A stretch of 64,000 bases of DNA from CAILHX01 sp964511385 (GCA_964511385.1 CAZEFE010000001.1:124001-188000); one strand, 5' to 3'; shown: positions 42,988 to 50,812, counted from the first letter of the stretch. The notes: generated by a model not told the origin, from the letters alone. Translations and numbers: made by a program.

Positions 42988-44148
42988 ATGAAACAGCCGC
43001 TGGAGTCCTTGGCTCAATACCTGACGCTGCGCAAGCAGTTTTTCATTATTTCAGTGGTGGCGGTTGCCATTTTTGCCATCCGGCTGTTCGAGTCCGCGAT
43101 GCCCATCGTGATTGTGCTGGTGGCGCTCAACGTCATTATCGCCCAGTGGTTCGGCGCCAACGCCCACCGCCGTTCCGAGGCTATCGGCAAGGCCATGCAG
43201 ACCATGGCCGAAGGCGATTTGTCGCAGGATTTCGACCTGGTCGGCAAGGACGATTTTTCCTGGCTGGCCAAGGAATACGACAAGGCACGCGTAGGCACGG
43301 CCAACCTGATCTCTACCGTCCGCGATACCGCGCATGACCTGGATGATGCCTCCGAGGAAATGAGCAACATCGTGCAGCGGGCGGAAGCGGCGATTTCCAG
43401 CCAGGGCAAACATACCAGCCAGATCGTCGACAGCATCGTCTACCTTGCCGACCATACCAAGGAAGTGTCCGCCCAGGCCAACAAGGTGGTGTCCACCGCG
43501 CGCGAAGCCAACAATGCCGCGGTCAACGGCAGCCAAGTGGTGGGCAAGACCATCAGTGCGCTGGAGCATATTTCTACCGATGTGCGCGGCATCGCCGATT
43601 CCATCGATGCGCTGCAGGAAGAAATCACCAAGATCAGTTCGGTGATGCAGGTCATTCGTGAAATTTCCGAGCAGACCAACCTGCTGGCGTTGAATGCCGC
43701 CATTGAAGCGGCGCGTGCCGGTGAAGCCGGACGCGGGTTCGCCGTGGTGGCCGATGAAGTGCGCAAGCTGTCGCAGCGTACCGGCAAATCCACGGAGGAA
43801 ATCTCCAACATCATCAGCAGCCTGCAAGCCAAGGCGCAGCAGGTCACCCAAACCGTGCAGGAAAAACAGGAAGAGGCCATTTCCGCTGCGGTCAATGCCA
43901 AGGCCGCCGATGAAGCGCTGCACGGCATCGTGAACTATGTCGAAACCATCGTCGGCATGTCGGATTCCATCGCCACCCTGGCGGCCGACCAGGAAAAAGC
44001 GGCCAGCGGCATCACCCAGGCCGTCAGCTACATCGGCGACTTGTCCAGGAAAACAGCGGAAGAAGCCAGCGCTTTCCACGACATGTCGGACAGCGTGCGC
44101 GGCAAGGCGCAAAACCTCAAGCAACTGGTATCCAGGTTCAAGCTGTGA
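42988..44148 (+). CDS. Methyl-accepting chemotaxis protein without periplasmic sensor
   Basis: A 386-residue receptor. A hydrophobic hairpin (about 18-57) with practically no periplasmic loop leads into a HAMP-like segment (about 60-105) and the signalling domain. The CheA/CheW contact tip is intact: EISEQTNLLALNAAIEAARAGE and GRGFAVVADEVRKLSQRT. With no ligand-binding domain it may sense energy state, membrane or cytoplasmic cues, or act with a partner. It stands alone; no che genes lie in the window. A terminator follows. Confidence 0.9.
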   Translation: MKQPLESLAQYLTLRKQFFIISVVAVAIFAIRLFESAMPIVIVLVALNVIIAQWFGANAHRRSEAIGKAMQTMAEGDLSQDFDLVGKDDFSWLAKEYDKARVGTANLISTVRDTAHDLDDASEEMSNIVQRAEAAISSQGKHTSQIVDSIVYLADHTKEVSAQANKVVSTAREANNAAVNGSQVVGKTISALEHISTDVRGIADSIDALQEEITKISSVMQVIREISEQTNLLALNAAIEAARAGEAGRGFAVVADEVRKLSQRTGKSTEEISNIISSLQAKAQQVTQTVQEKQEEAISAAVNAKAADEALHGIVNYVETIVGMSDSIATLAADQEKAASGITQAVSYIGDLSRKTAEEASAFHDMSDSVRGKAQNLKQLVSRFKL

Positions 44149-44183
44149 TTGATTGCAATAGGTAATTGCAACAGGCAAACAAA

Positions 44184-44208
44184 AGGCAACCCGAGGGTTG
44201 CCTTTTTT
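44184..44208 (+). terminator. Intrinsic terminator after the chemoreceptor
   Basis: AGGCAACCC / GGGTTGCCT, a 9-bp stem with a very tight loop, is followed by T's (44203-44208). On the minus strand it is followed by TTTTG, so it may also end panD transcription. Confidence 0.9.
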
Positions 44209-44226
44209 ACTGGCTCAATACCCTGA

Positions 44227-44610
44227 CTAGCTGGCTTGCTGCAGCGGAATATCCCGGCGCTTGTCCTTGATGCGGTTCATCGCGTCCACGTAGACCAGTT
44301 CCGGCTTGAATTTTTCCAGTTCCAGTTCGTTGTACACGGCGTAGGTAGCAATAATCAGGATGTCTCCCGGTGCCGCCTTGCGTGCAGCGGCGCCGTTCAC
44401 CGAAATGATGCCGGAATTGCGCTGGGCGCGGATGGCATAAGTGGTGAAGCGCTCACCGTTGTTGACGTTATAAATCTCGATCTGCTGGTATTCGCGGATG
44501 TCGGCGGCTTCCAGCAGGGTTTCGTCAATTGCGCATGAGCCTTCGTAGTCCAGCTCGGAATGCGTCACGCGCACCCGGTGCAGCTTGGATTTGAGCATGG
44601 TTCTTTGCAT
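44227..44610 (-). CDS. panD: Aspartate 1-decarboxylase
   Basis: Makes beta-alanine for pantothenate. The 127 residues are a proenzyme that self-cleaves at Gly-Ser in YEGSCAID to create the pyruvoyl group. The ATG at 44610 (MQRTMLKSKLHRVRVTH) aligns with the usual N-terminus and has AGGAAA nine nt upstream. It lies 87 nt beyond the end of panC on the same strand and may belong to the pan operon or have its own promoter. Confidence 0.96.
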   Translation of the reverse strand: MQRTMLKSKLHRVRVTHSELDYEGSCAIDETLLEAADIREYQQIEIYNVNNGERFTTYAIRAQRNSGIISVNGAAARKAAPGDILIIATYAVYNELELEKFKPELVYVDAMNRIKDKRRDIPLQQAS

Positions 44611-44697
44611 CGTGTTCGGTTTCCTGAGTCATTGATTCAATTATTAGATTATAACTCAAAGGGATAATTCCCCCGAATCCGGAGTTTTTGGGCGCGG

Positions 44698-45537
44698 TTA
44701 ACGGTCCTGCGCGTCGAAGCTGATGTTGTCGATCAGGCGCGTCCTGCCCAGCCTGGCGGCACCCAGCACCACCAGGCGATGCTCCTGCGCGGTCGGTGCC
44801 AGCAGCGTATCCGCCGACCTGATCTCGATGTAATCCACCACCCAGCCCAGTTGGGTCAGGTATTGCGCCGTCTGTGCCTGGATGGCGGAAAATGCGTGTT
44901 TGCCGCTTTTGACTGCCAGCACGACCTGCTGCAGCGTCTTGTGCAGGCGCGGCGCTTCCAGCCGCTCCGCCGGGCTGAGGTAGCCGTTGCGCGAACTCAT
45001 CGCCAGGCCGTCGGTTTCCCTGACGGTTTCGCCCGCCTGGATCTCCACTGCCAAGGCCAGTTGCTGCACCATCTGGCGGATGATGAACAGCTGCTGGAAA
45101 TCCTTGCTGCCAAACACCGCCACCTGCGGCTGCACCAGGTTGAGCAGTTTCAATACCACCGTCGCCACGCCGCGGAAATGGCCGGGGCGCGCTGCGCCGC
45201 ACAGTTCGTTGGCGATCGGCGGCGGCTCGACGAATACCGTTTGCGGCTGCGGGTAAAGCTCCGCTTCGGATGGCGCGAACAGTACGCTGGTACCGATCGC
45301 GGCGAGCTTGTCGCAGTCCGCCTGCAGCGTGCGCGGGTAGCTGGCCAGGTCTTCGTTGGCGCCGAATTGCAGCGGGTTGACGAAAATGCTGACCACCACG
45401 CAGGCCGCGTGTTGCTGCGCCTGTTTCACCAGCGCCAGGTGCCCGTCATGCAGGTTGCCCATGGTCGGCACAAAAGCGATGCGCGGCTCGCCGGCCAGCC
45501 GCGCGCGCAGTTCGGCAACGGTGGTGACAACGTCCAT
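44698..45537 (-). CDS. panC: Pantothenate synthetase
   Basis: Joins pantoate and beta-alanine using ATP. The 279 residues contain FVPTMGNLHDGHLALVKQA (HIGH-like), SIFVNPLQFGANEDLASYPR, FGSKDFQQLFIIRQMV and a late GLAMSSRNGYLSPAER (KMSKS-like). The start is the ATG at 45537, which shares a base with the panB stop (TGATG); an upstream in-frame ATG at 45546 lies within panB. Coupled to panB. Confidence 0.96.
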   Translation of the reverse strand: MDVVTTVAELRARLAGEPRIAFVPTMGNLHDGHLALVKQAQQHAACVVVSIFVNPLQFGANEDLASYPRTLQADCDKLAAIGTSVLFAPSEAELYPQPQTVFVEPPPIANELCGAARPGHFRGVATVVLKLLNLVQPQVAVFGSKDFQQLFIIRQMVQQLALAVEIQAGETVRETDGLAMSSRNGYLSPAERLEAPRLHKTLQQVVLAVKSGKHAFSAIQAQTAQYLTQLGWVVDYIEIRSADTLLAPTAQEHRLVVLGAARLGRTRLIDNISFDAQDR

Positions 45538-46316
45538 CAGAAGCAATGCTCCGGGCCGGGGAAACTGCCGTCCTTGACCGCCTGCACATAAGTCGCCAGT
45601 GCCGCCTGCACGCTGCCGGCGCCTTGCAGGAAGTTGCGCGCGAATTTCGGCGTTTTGCCGGGGTAGATGCCCAGCATGTCGTGTAATACCAGCACCTGGC
45701 CGTCGCAGTCCTTACCGGCGCCGATGCCGATGGTGGGGATGCTTAAATCCCGGGTGATCTGCTGCCCCAGGTCGGCGGGGATCATTTCCAGCACCAGCAG
45801 GCTGATGCCCGCCTGCTGCAGCGCCAGCGCGTCGTCGTGTATTTGCCGCGCGCTGTCGGCATCCTTGCCCTGCACCTTGTAGCCGCCCAGTTCGCGTACC
45901 GACTGCGGGGTGAACCCGAGATGGCCGCATACCGGGATATGGTGCTGCACCAGGTGGCGCACGATTTCGGTTTTGCGGCCTTCCAGCTTGACCATGTGCG
46001 CGCCGGCGTCCAGCAGTTGGCTGGCGCTTTCCAGCGCCTGCTCCGGCGTGTTGTCGCTGCCGTAGGGCAGGTCGCTGATAATCAGCGCCGAAGCAGCATG
46101 TGCCGCGACGCAATCGGTGTGGTACAGCATGTCCTGCAGGGTCACGCCCAGCGTGTCGCTGCCGCCCTGCAACACCATGCCCAGCGAATCGCCGACCAGC
46201 AGCACCTCCACGCCGGCGGCTTCCATCAGCTGGGCAAAACTGGCGTCGTAGCAGGTGAGCACGGCAATTTTCTCGCCGCGCTGCTTCATGGAGATCAGGT
46301 TGCCCGGCGTGGTCAT
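45537..46316 (-). CDS. panB: 3-methyl-2-oxobutanoate hydroxymethyltransferase
   Basis: The first committed step to pantoate: transfer of a hydroxymethyl group from methylene-THF to ketoisovalerate. The 259 residues contain VLTCYDASFAQLMEAAGVE, VGDSLGMVLQG, VKLEGRK and GHLGFTPQSV. The length is typical. It overlaps the deoxynucleoside kinase by 4 nt. Confidence 0.96.
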   Translation of the reverse strand: MTTPGNLISMKQRGEKIAVLTCYDASFAQLMEAAGVEVLLVGDSLGMVLQGGSDTLGVTLQDMLYHTDCVAAHAASALIISDLPYGSDNTPEQALESASQLLDAGAHMVKLEGRKTEIVRHLVQHHIPVCGHLGFTPQSVRELGGYKVQGKDADSARQIHDDALALQQAGISLLVLEMIPADLGQQITRDLSIPTIGIGAGKDCDGQVLVLHDMLGIYPGKTPKFARNFLQGAGSVQAALATYVQAVKDGSFPGPEHCF

Positions 46317-46960
46317 TGCAGGTTGGGGTAGAAGTATTCGCGGCGTCCGCGGATTTTGGCGATGCGGTCGATCAGGTATTGCAGCGCGTCGTCGCTGGCG
46401 CCGATGTCCAGGTGTTCGTTGTTGACGATGAGCAGCGGCGAACCTTCGTACTGGTGGAAAAAATCGCTGTAGCTGGTGGCCAGCCGCTCGATGTAGCTGC
46501 GGCCGATGGTTTGCTCGTAGGCAATGCCGCGCTTCTCGATGCGCTCCATCAGCGCATCCACCGGCGTTTGCAGGTAGACGATGAGGTCGGGCGGCGTGAT
46601 CTGCACCTGCAGGTGCTGGTAGATAGTGCGGTACAGCGCGAATTCCTCGTCGTTCAGCGTCAACCGCGCGAACAGCGGGTCTTTTTCCAGGAAATAGTCA
46701 GCAATGGTGGCGCGGCGGAACAGGTCGGGCTGGTTCAGTTCGCGCAACTGCTCGGTGCGCTGGAACAGGAAAAACAGCTGCGTCGGCAGCGCATGGCGGT
46801 CCGGGTTCTCGTAAAAGCGCTTGAGGAACGGGTTCTCCTCGGCGTTTTCCAGCACCAGCCGGGCATCCAGCTTTTCCGCCAGGCGCTTGGCCAGCGTGGT
46901 TTTGCCGCTGCCGATGGGGCCTTCGATGACGATATACGGATATTTCTCGGTAATGTTCAT
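46313..46960 (-). CDS. Deoxynucleoside kinase family protein (dAK/dGK-like)
   Basis: Phosphorylates deoxynucleosides in salvage. The 215 residues have P-loop IEGPIGSGKTTLAKRLA, the substrate-binding DYFLEKDPLFARLTL and the LID-like RIEKRGIAYEQTI. The exact nucleoside cannot be told. In betaproteobacteria this gene regularly sits between folK and panB, as here, with 4-nt overlaps on both sides. Confidence 0.92.
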   Translation of the reverse strand: MNITEKYPYIVIEGPIGSGKTTLAKRLAEKLDARLVLENAEENPFLKRFYENPDRHALPTQLFFLFQRTEQLRELNQPDLFRRATIADYFLEKDPLFARLTLNDEEFALYRTIYQHLQVQITPPDLIVYLQTPVDALMERIEKRGIAYEQTIGRSYIERLATSYSDFFHQYEGSPLLIVNNEHLDIGASDDALQYLIDRIAKIRGRREYFYPNLQ

Positions 46961-47439
46961 GCGATCTTTTCCACGCCTTGCGGGGGTAGCTTTTGCGCCA
47001 AGTCTATCACGCGGCCATGGCCTTTAATCTGCAAATCGGGCGCAATTTCGGCCAGCGGATGGAGCACAAAACCGCGTTCCTGCATCCGCGGGTGCGGCAG
47101 CGTCAGTTCCGGCGTATGCAGGGTCAGGTCGTCGTACAGCAGCAGGTCGAGGTCCAGCACGCGCGGCGCATTGGGGAACGGCCGCTCGCGGCCTTGTCGG
47201 GTTTCCGCCGCCAGCAGCGCGCGCAGCAGTTCGGGCGCGCCGAGTTCGGTGTCGATTTCGGCAACGGCGTTGATGAAGTCGGGCTGGTTGTCGTAACCCA
47301 CCGGGGCCGTGCGGTAGAGCGAAGAGCGCTTGACCAGTTGCGTGCCCGGCAACCGCGCCAGCAACTCGAAGCCCTGAATCACCTGCTGCGCCGGGTCTTG
47401 CAGGTTGCTGCCCAGCGCCACAAACGCCCGATGGCTCAT
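46957..47439 (-). CDS. folK: Folate biosynthesis pyrophosphokinase HPPK
   Basis: Transfers pyrophosphate from ATP to 6-hydroxymethyl-dihydropterin. The 160 residues start at the ATG at 47439 (MSHRAFVALGSNLQDP), which overlaps the pcnB stop by 4 nt. SLYRTAPVGYDNQPDFINAV and PRVLDLDLLLYDDL with LTLPHPRMQERGFVL are the HPPK signatures. Confidence 0.96.
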   Translation of the reverse strand: MSHRAFVALGSNLQDPAQQVIQGFELLARLPGTQLVKRSSLYRTAPVGYDNQPDFINAVAEIDTELGAPELLRALLAAETRQGRERPFPNAPRVLDLDLLLYDDLTLHTPELTLPHPRMQERGFVLHPLAEIAPDLQIKGHGRVIDLAQKLPPQGVEKIA

Positions 47440-48785
47440 TCCGCCGCGGGTGCAGCAGGCTTGCTGCCGGGCTTGCGCCGGCGGCGGCGCTTTTTCGGGG
47501 TGGTGTCCGGCTGCAGCATCTGGTTGCGCGTGTTCATGTCGGCATGGGCGAAGGTGTCCCACCACTCGGCCAGGCTCATGTCCAGTTCGCCGGATTCGCA
47601 ACGCAGCAGCAGGAAATCGTAACCGGCGCGGAAACGCTCGTTCTCCAGCAGGCGGAACGGGCGCTGCCCGGCGCGCTGCTCAAAGCGCGGCTGCAGGCTC
47701 CAGATTTCCTTCATGTTGACGGCATAGCGCTTGGGAATCGCCAGTTTTTCCGCCTGGATGTCGGAAACGTCGTGCATCGCCTGGTGCAGTGCCGCAATCG
47801 GCCGTTCTCCGGCTTTTTGATATTTCTGCCAGGCGGCCAGCACTTCGTGCCACAACAGGCAGGCGAACAGGAAAGCCGGCGACACCGGTTTGTCCTCCAG
47901 CACGCGCTGGTCCGTATTCTTCAGCGCCAGGTTGACAAAACGCTCGCCCATGGGCTGCTCCAGCACCACGTCCAGCAACGGCAGCACGCCGTGGTGCAGG
48001 CCGTGCTTGCGCAAGGCATTGGCGCTTTCCATGGCGTGGCCGGACAAAAACAGCTTGAGCATTTCGTCGAACATGCGCGACGGCGGCACGTCCTGCAACA
48101 GGTCGGCCATGCTGGCGATCGGCGCCTCCGAAGCGCGGTCGATCCTGAACCCCAGCTTGGCGGAAAGCCGCACCGCGCGCAGCATGCGCACCGGGTCCTC
48201 GCGGTAGCGCGTTTCCACGTCGCCGATCACGCGCAACACACCTTTCTTGATGTCGTCCACGCCGTGGTGGTAATCCCACACCTCTTCGGTGCTGGGGTCG
48301 TAATACAGCGCGTTGATGCTGAAATCGCGGCGCACCGCGTCTTCTTCCTGCGAGCCGAATACGTTGTCGCGCAGGATGCGGCCGCTGTCGGCCACCTGGG
48401 CGTTGTCGTCCTCGCTCGAATGGTGGCCGCGGAAGGTGGTGACCTCGATGGTCTCCGCGCCGTACATCACATGCACGATGCGGAAACGCCGGCCGATGAT
48501 GCGCGACCGGCGGAAAATCTGGCGCACCTCCTCCGGCGTGGCATTGGTGGCAATGTCGAAATCCTTGGGCGTTTTGCCCAGCATCAGGTCGCGCACCGCG
48601 CCGCCGACGATAAACGCCGCGAACCCGGCTTTCTGCAGGCCGTCGATGGTTTTCAGCGCGGCGTTGCTGATGTGGCGCTTGTCAATGCCGTGGGTGCGTT
48701 TGCTGAATTTCTGGGCAGCGGAAGAATGATGGGAAGCGCGGTTCTTTTTGGGTTTGAAAACTTTTTGCAGCAGCTTGCGTATCAT
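47436..48785 (-). CDS. pcnB: Poly(A) polymerase I
   Basis: Adds poly(A) tails that promote RNA decay. The 449 residues contain the nucleotidyltransferase core FIVGGAVRDLMLGKTPKDFD, RRFRIVHV and DFSINALYYDP. The C-terminus ends in a basic RRRRRK-containing tail. The start is taken as the ATG at 48785 (MIRKLLQKVFK), because a TATAAT at 48829-48824 would place the transcription start after the further upstream ATG at 48821. First gene of pcnB-folK-dNK-panB-panC. Confidence 0.92.
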   Translation of the reverse strand: MIRKLLQKVFKPKKNRASHHSSAAQKFSKRTHGIDKRHISNAALKTIDGLQKAGFAAFIVGGAVRDLMLGKTPKDFDIATNATPEEVRQIFRRSRIIGRRFRIVHVMYGAETIEVTTFRGHHSSEDDNAQVADSGRILRDNVFGSQEEDAVRRDFSINALYYDPSTEEVWDYHHGVDDIKKGVLRVIGDVETRYREDPVRMLRAVRLSAKLGFRIDRASEAPIASMADLLQDVPPSRMFDEMLKLFLSGHAMESANALRKHGLHHGVLPLLDVVLEQPMGERFVNLALKNTDQRVLEDKPVSPAFLFACLLWHEVLAAWQKYQKAGERPIAALHQAMHDVSDIQAEKLAIPKRYAVNMKEIWSLQPRFEQRAGQRPFRLLENERFRAGYDFLLLRCESGELDMSLAEWWDTFAHADMNTRNQMLQPDTTPKKRRRRRKPGSKPAAPAAE

Positions 48786-48823
48786 TGAGATGGCGTGGGA
48801 GTTGGTGTTGATTAACGCCATGG

Positions 48824-48829
48824 ATTATA
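48824..48829 (-). promoter_or_regulatory. -10 element of the pcnB-folK-pan operon
   Basis: Minus-strand TATAAT, 38 nt before the preferred pcnB start. No clear -35 at 17 bp is seen. Confidence 0.5.
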
Positions 48830-48880
48830 ACGTAAACAAGGCGCTACTACGTCATTCCGGCTAATGCCGAAATTCAGGTT

Positions 48881-48903
48881 CCCTCTCCCTTGATGGGAGA
48901 GGG
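48881..48903. repeat. REP-like palindrome CCCTCTCCC/GGGAGAGGG
   Basis: A 9-bp perfect inverted repeat with loop TTGAT, followed by CTAGGGTGAGGGTG. This sequence style recurs as an intergenic repeat in many proteobacterial genomes. It lies upstream of pcnB at the border of the accessory patch. Confidence 0.65.
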
Positions 48904-48954
48904 CTAGGGTGAGGGTGGGAAGCTACCTGTTTAGCTAAAGTGGGCAGTAAAAAC

Positions 48955-49185
48955 CGTCGGTCTCGCCCGACTGGCGAACTTCTTTCTTTTGCCTGTCCAA
49001 AAGAAAGAAGTCAAAGAAAAAGACACCCTCCGCCGCGCCGCCTGCGGCGGTTCCCTGCGCTGCTCGCCAAGCCGGGCGGGGAGCTAAACTCGGGCTGCGC
49101 CCTCAGACACCGCTCCCCGAAACCTCCCGCCTTGGCTGTGCTGCTAGGCGCGGCAGAAGGGGAAAGGGTGGTGGTTGACCGTGGG
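48955..49185. repeat. Non-coding degenerate intergenic repeat block
   Basis: The block opens with a 14-bp perfect inverted repeat (ACTTCTTTCTTTTG, 48978-48991, with its complement at 48998-49011), continues with AAAGAAAAAGACACCC and GC-rich stretches (CCGCCGC...GCGGCGG), and ends in GGCGCGGCAGAAGGGG. From memory, similar composite blocks are scattered in beta- and gammaproteobacterial intergenic DNA. Short reading frames here look non-coding. Confidence 0.5.
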
Positions 49186-49266
49186 TAGGGCGTCAATAAG
49201 CAAAGCGCATTGCGCCGGATGAAAAGCCAAACATACGGTGCAATGCCTTTCAGTTATTGCGCCCTA
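49186..49266. mobile_element. 81-bp palindromic MITE/REP-like element
   Basis: Terminal TAGGGCG...CGCCCTA arms continue into CAATAA/TTATTG and GCATTGC/GCAATGC, leaving an 18-nt loop near 49219-49236. Both arms belong to the TAGGGCG-CAATAA-GC type of dispersed element. The right arm contains the stop codon of the GIY-YIG-like gene, so the element supplies that gene's last codons. Confidence 0.65.
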
Positions 49267-49739
49267 GGAGTTCTGACGGGTTCGTCAATTTGTTTCACCA
49301 CAGCCTTAACCAAGCTGGAAATTTTTTTGCTGTTGCTTTCTGAGCGAAAAGCTTTTCTCTTTTCTTTCTCCACTTTTTTCAGAGAGCCGCGCCCAATAAA
49401 CGGGTTAAGAAGTTGAACGGATTTTTTGTCTTCAATCGCTTTTTGAATCGCTTCGTTTAGCCAGCGCTCCATCTCATTGATGTTGTCGATGCACGCGCGC
49501 CTTGCGGTAGCGTCTTCTGGATAGTCATCGAAGTGTTCGAAAATGTAAGTGTAGTCACGTTCCTCATGGTTTGGAATTTTGTTCCGAACTTGGCTATGAA
49601 TCTCGTTGTATGAGAAATGGTTTCCGCAACGGGAAATCATCGGGTTGCAACCCTCGCGATTGTCACCGGTTTTGCCAATATACAAGTGCGTATCGTTGTC
49701 CGATTTTGCGACGACAACATATACAGCGAACTTTCGCAT
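49254..49739 (-). CDS. GIY-YIG-like protein, probable second cassette gene
   Basis: A 161-residue protein from the ATG at 49739; an alternative ATG at 49775 lies 11 nt inside the putative cassette boundary. The N-terminus reads FAVYVVVAKSDN, then THLYIGKTGDN, the VY-x(n)-YIG pattern of a GIY-YIG nuclease domain, with a later SRCGNHFSYNEIH. The C-terminus is Lys/Arg-rich. Catalytic activity is not assured. It follows directly after the attC-like site of the AbiV-like cassette, is AT-rich relative to the backbone, and its 3' end lies in a palindromic element. Confidence 0.6.
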   Translation of the reverse strand: MRKFAVYVVVAKSDNDTHLYIGKTGDNREGCNPMISRCGNHFSYNEIHSQVRNKIPNHEERDYTYIFEHFDDYPEDATARRACIDNINEMERWLNEAIQKAIEDKKSVQLLNPFIGRGSLKKVEKEKRKAFRSESNSKKISSLVKAVVKQIDEPVRTPRAQ

Positions 49740-49780
49740 CAGGCTTTCTCTAGGTAACGTAAAAATGTATGGCATAGATT

Positions 49781-49846
49781 GACTAACGTGGAGCTAAACG
49801 ATCTGCGCGGCTTTCCGCGCAGATCCGGTTGAGCGCAGGGTTATGC
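49781..49846 (-). other. Integron attC-like recombination site
   Basis: On the minus strand: R'' GCATAAC (49846-49840), 5-nt spacer CCTGC, L'' GCTCAACCG, an 11-bp perfect stem GATCTGCGCGG with AAAG loop, L' GTTTAGC, 5-nt spacer TCCAC, R' GTTAGTC (49787-49781). The R/L boxes, equal spacers, one mismatch and the extra CG in L'' are the standard attC anatomy. The stop codon TAA of the AbiV-like gene lies inside R'', also typical of cassettes. Confidence 0.85.
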
Positions 49847-50436
49847 GGATGCGACACGGCCAAAGATCTCGTCTGTTCTATGCAAGAGTGTCATCGAGTA
49901 ATTAGTAAAGCCGACCAACGCGTCGTCAAACACTTCGATTGCATATAGCAGTAGAGAGCGTGACAAATCTCTGTCAATTGTCGTTCGCGGGCTACGGAGC
50001 GCTCCATTTCGTCTTTCGAAGTACAGCGACGACTCTCGAAGAGCCAACAGCTCTTTGCTATGTGACATTTCCAAGATTCGAATGAGAGTTGTTTCGCCGA
50101 TTGCCGCCTGTAAACGCTGCCCCATAGAAACGGTGGGCATAGCCGCCATTTGGTGTTTCTTTCCGTGATCGTAGAAGATGTTGTTCTTCCGCCGCTCTGG
50201 GTCTGAGCCTCCGGCGGTGAAGGCTCCAAGATGGGCCTTGGCTGTTTCCTCAATCGCTGTTATCGCCAAGAAGGTGGCAGTGGAATAGCCCTTGCGCTGA
50301 AAGATAGTTTCGCTTTCCTCGAGTAACAAAACAACATGCTCGCAAGCCAAGTTGAACTCTTCGACTGATTCAATCAGACGACCAGAAGAGGCAAAGAGTG
50401 ACAGGACTTCCGAGATTTCCATCTCAATCCGCATAA
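49787..50436 (-). mobile_element. Integron-type gene cassette carrying the AbiV-like gene
   Basis: The 650-bp unit starts at TTATGC after a G (G50437^TT) and ends at the G of the next GTTAGTC. R'' (GCATAAC) is the exact reverse complement of G+TTATGC, as expected if the unit once circularised and recombined. The single ORF fills it almost completely. No intI or attI is visible, so insertion was by an integrase acting from elsewhere, or this is a remnant array. Confidence 0.8.
49841..50434 (-). CDS. AbiV-family abortive-infection-like protein
   Basis: A 197-residue, mostly helical protein. The family pattern appears as STATFLAITAIEETAKAHLG (helix with EE), a following FYDHGKKHQMAAM (HxxKH) and LRESSLYFERRNG near the C-terminus. 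AbiV of lactococci blocks phage propagation by acting on phage protein synthesis, and most members of this large family are uncharacterised. The start ATG at 50434 is part of the cassette boundary TTATGC, and ATG at 50422 is an alternative. GC is lower than in the backbone. Confidence 0.72.
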   Translation of the reverse strand: MRIEMEISEVLSLFASSGRLIESVEEFNLACEHVVLLLEESETIFQRKGYSTATFLAITAIEETAKAHLGAFTAGGSDPERRKNNIFYDHGKKHQMAAMPTVSMGQRLQAAIGETTLIRILEMSHSKELLALRESSLYFERRNGALRSPRTTIDRDLSRSLLLYAIEVFDDALVGFTNYSMTLLHRTDEIFGRVASA

Positions 50437-50458
50437 CGTAATTTAAACATCATAAATA

Positions 50459-50522
50459 CTACAACAACATCTTCTCTACCCCGCCGTTATTCGCCTTGGC
50501 TACATATCCATGCAACCAGTCT
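50459..50522 (-). pseudogene. Vestigial 3' end of a second DUF3683-type gene
   Basis: These 64 bp match the last 64 bp of the intact DUF3683 gene (50847-50910) at 57 positions. In frame they read DWLHGYVAKANNGGVEKMLL-stop against DWLQGYVAKANNGGVEKVLL-stop. Of seven differences, five are synonymous and two give conservative changes, so the copy diverged while still coding. It is the trace of a duplicated, imported or attachment-site-captured gene end. Confidence 0.8.
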
Positions 50523-50812
50523 GTAGGGTGCGGCATCCGCACCAAATGGTACGTATAACACATCATAAATATAAATACACGCAACAGATGTAATTATAAC
50601 CAAATGAATTTATTGAAAAATTAAGATTGTTTGCGTCGATATGGGCGTGAAAAGACAACTCCTTATGAATCCCTGCGAGCGGGTTCATTTTTCTGAACTG
50701 AAAGGAGGAAAAGAAATAGTGCGGCGAAGAATGTTTTTTTGGATTGCAACGATTGCGCCGGAGAAATTGGCGCTCCTGGCCAGTCTCGTTTTGAAAATTC
50801 TGTCCTGAAAAC
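50523..50812. other. AT-rich intergenic region with one possible small ORF
   Basis: It opens with a GGTGCGG-CAT-CCGCACC hairpin (50527-50543), then AT-rich sequence without recognisable genes. At 50719-50808 on the plus strand a GTG-initiated 29-codon frame follows a perfect AAGGAGG ten nt upstream and encodes a hydrophobic peptide (MFFWIATIAPEKLALLASL). I cannot say whether it is translated. Confidence 0.4.

Noticed and set aside
49186..49266. Palindrome after the GIY-YIG-like gene as a second attC site
   Set aside because: It has a TAA-containing CAATAAC and 5-nt spacers, but no GTT core at the R' position (GCTTATTG), and its arms continue outward as TAGGGCG/CGCCCTA, which fits a dispersed palindromic element.
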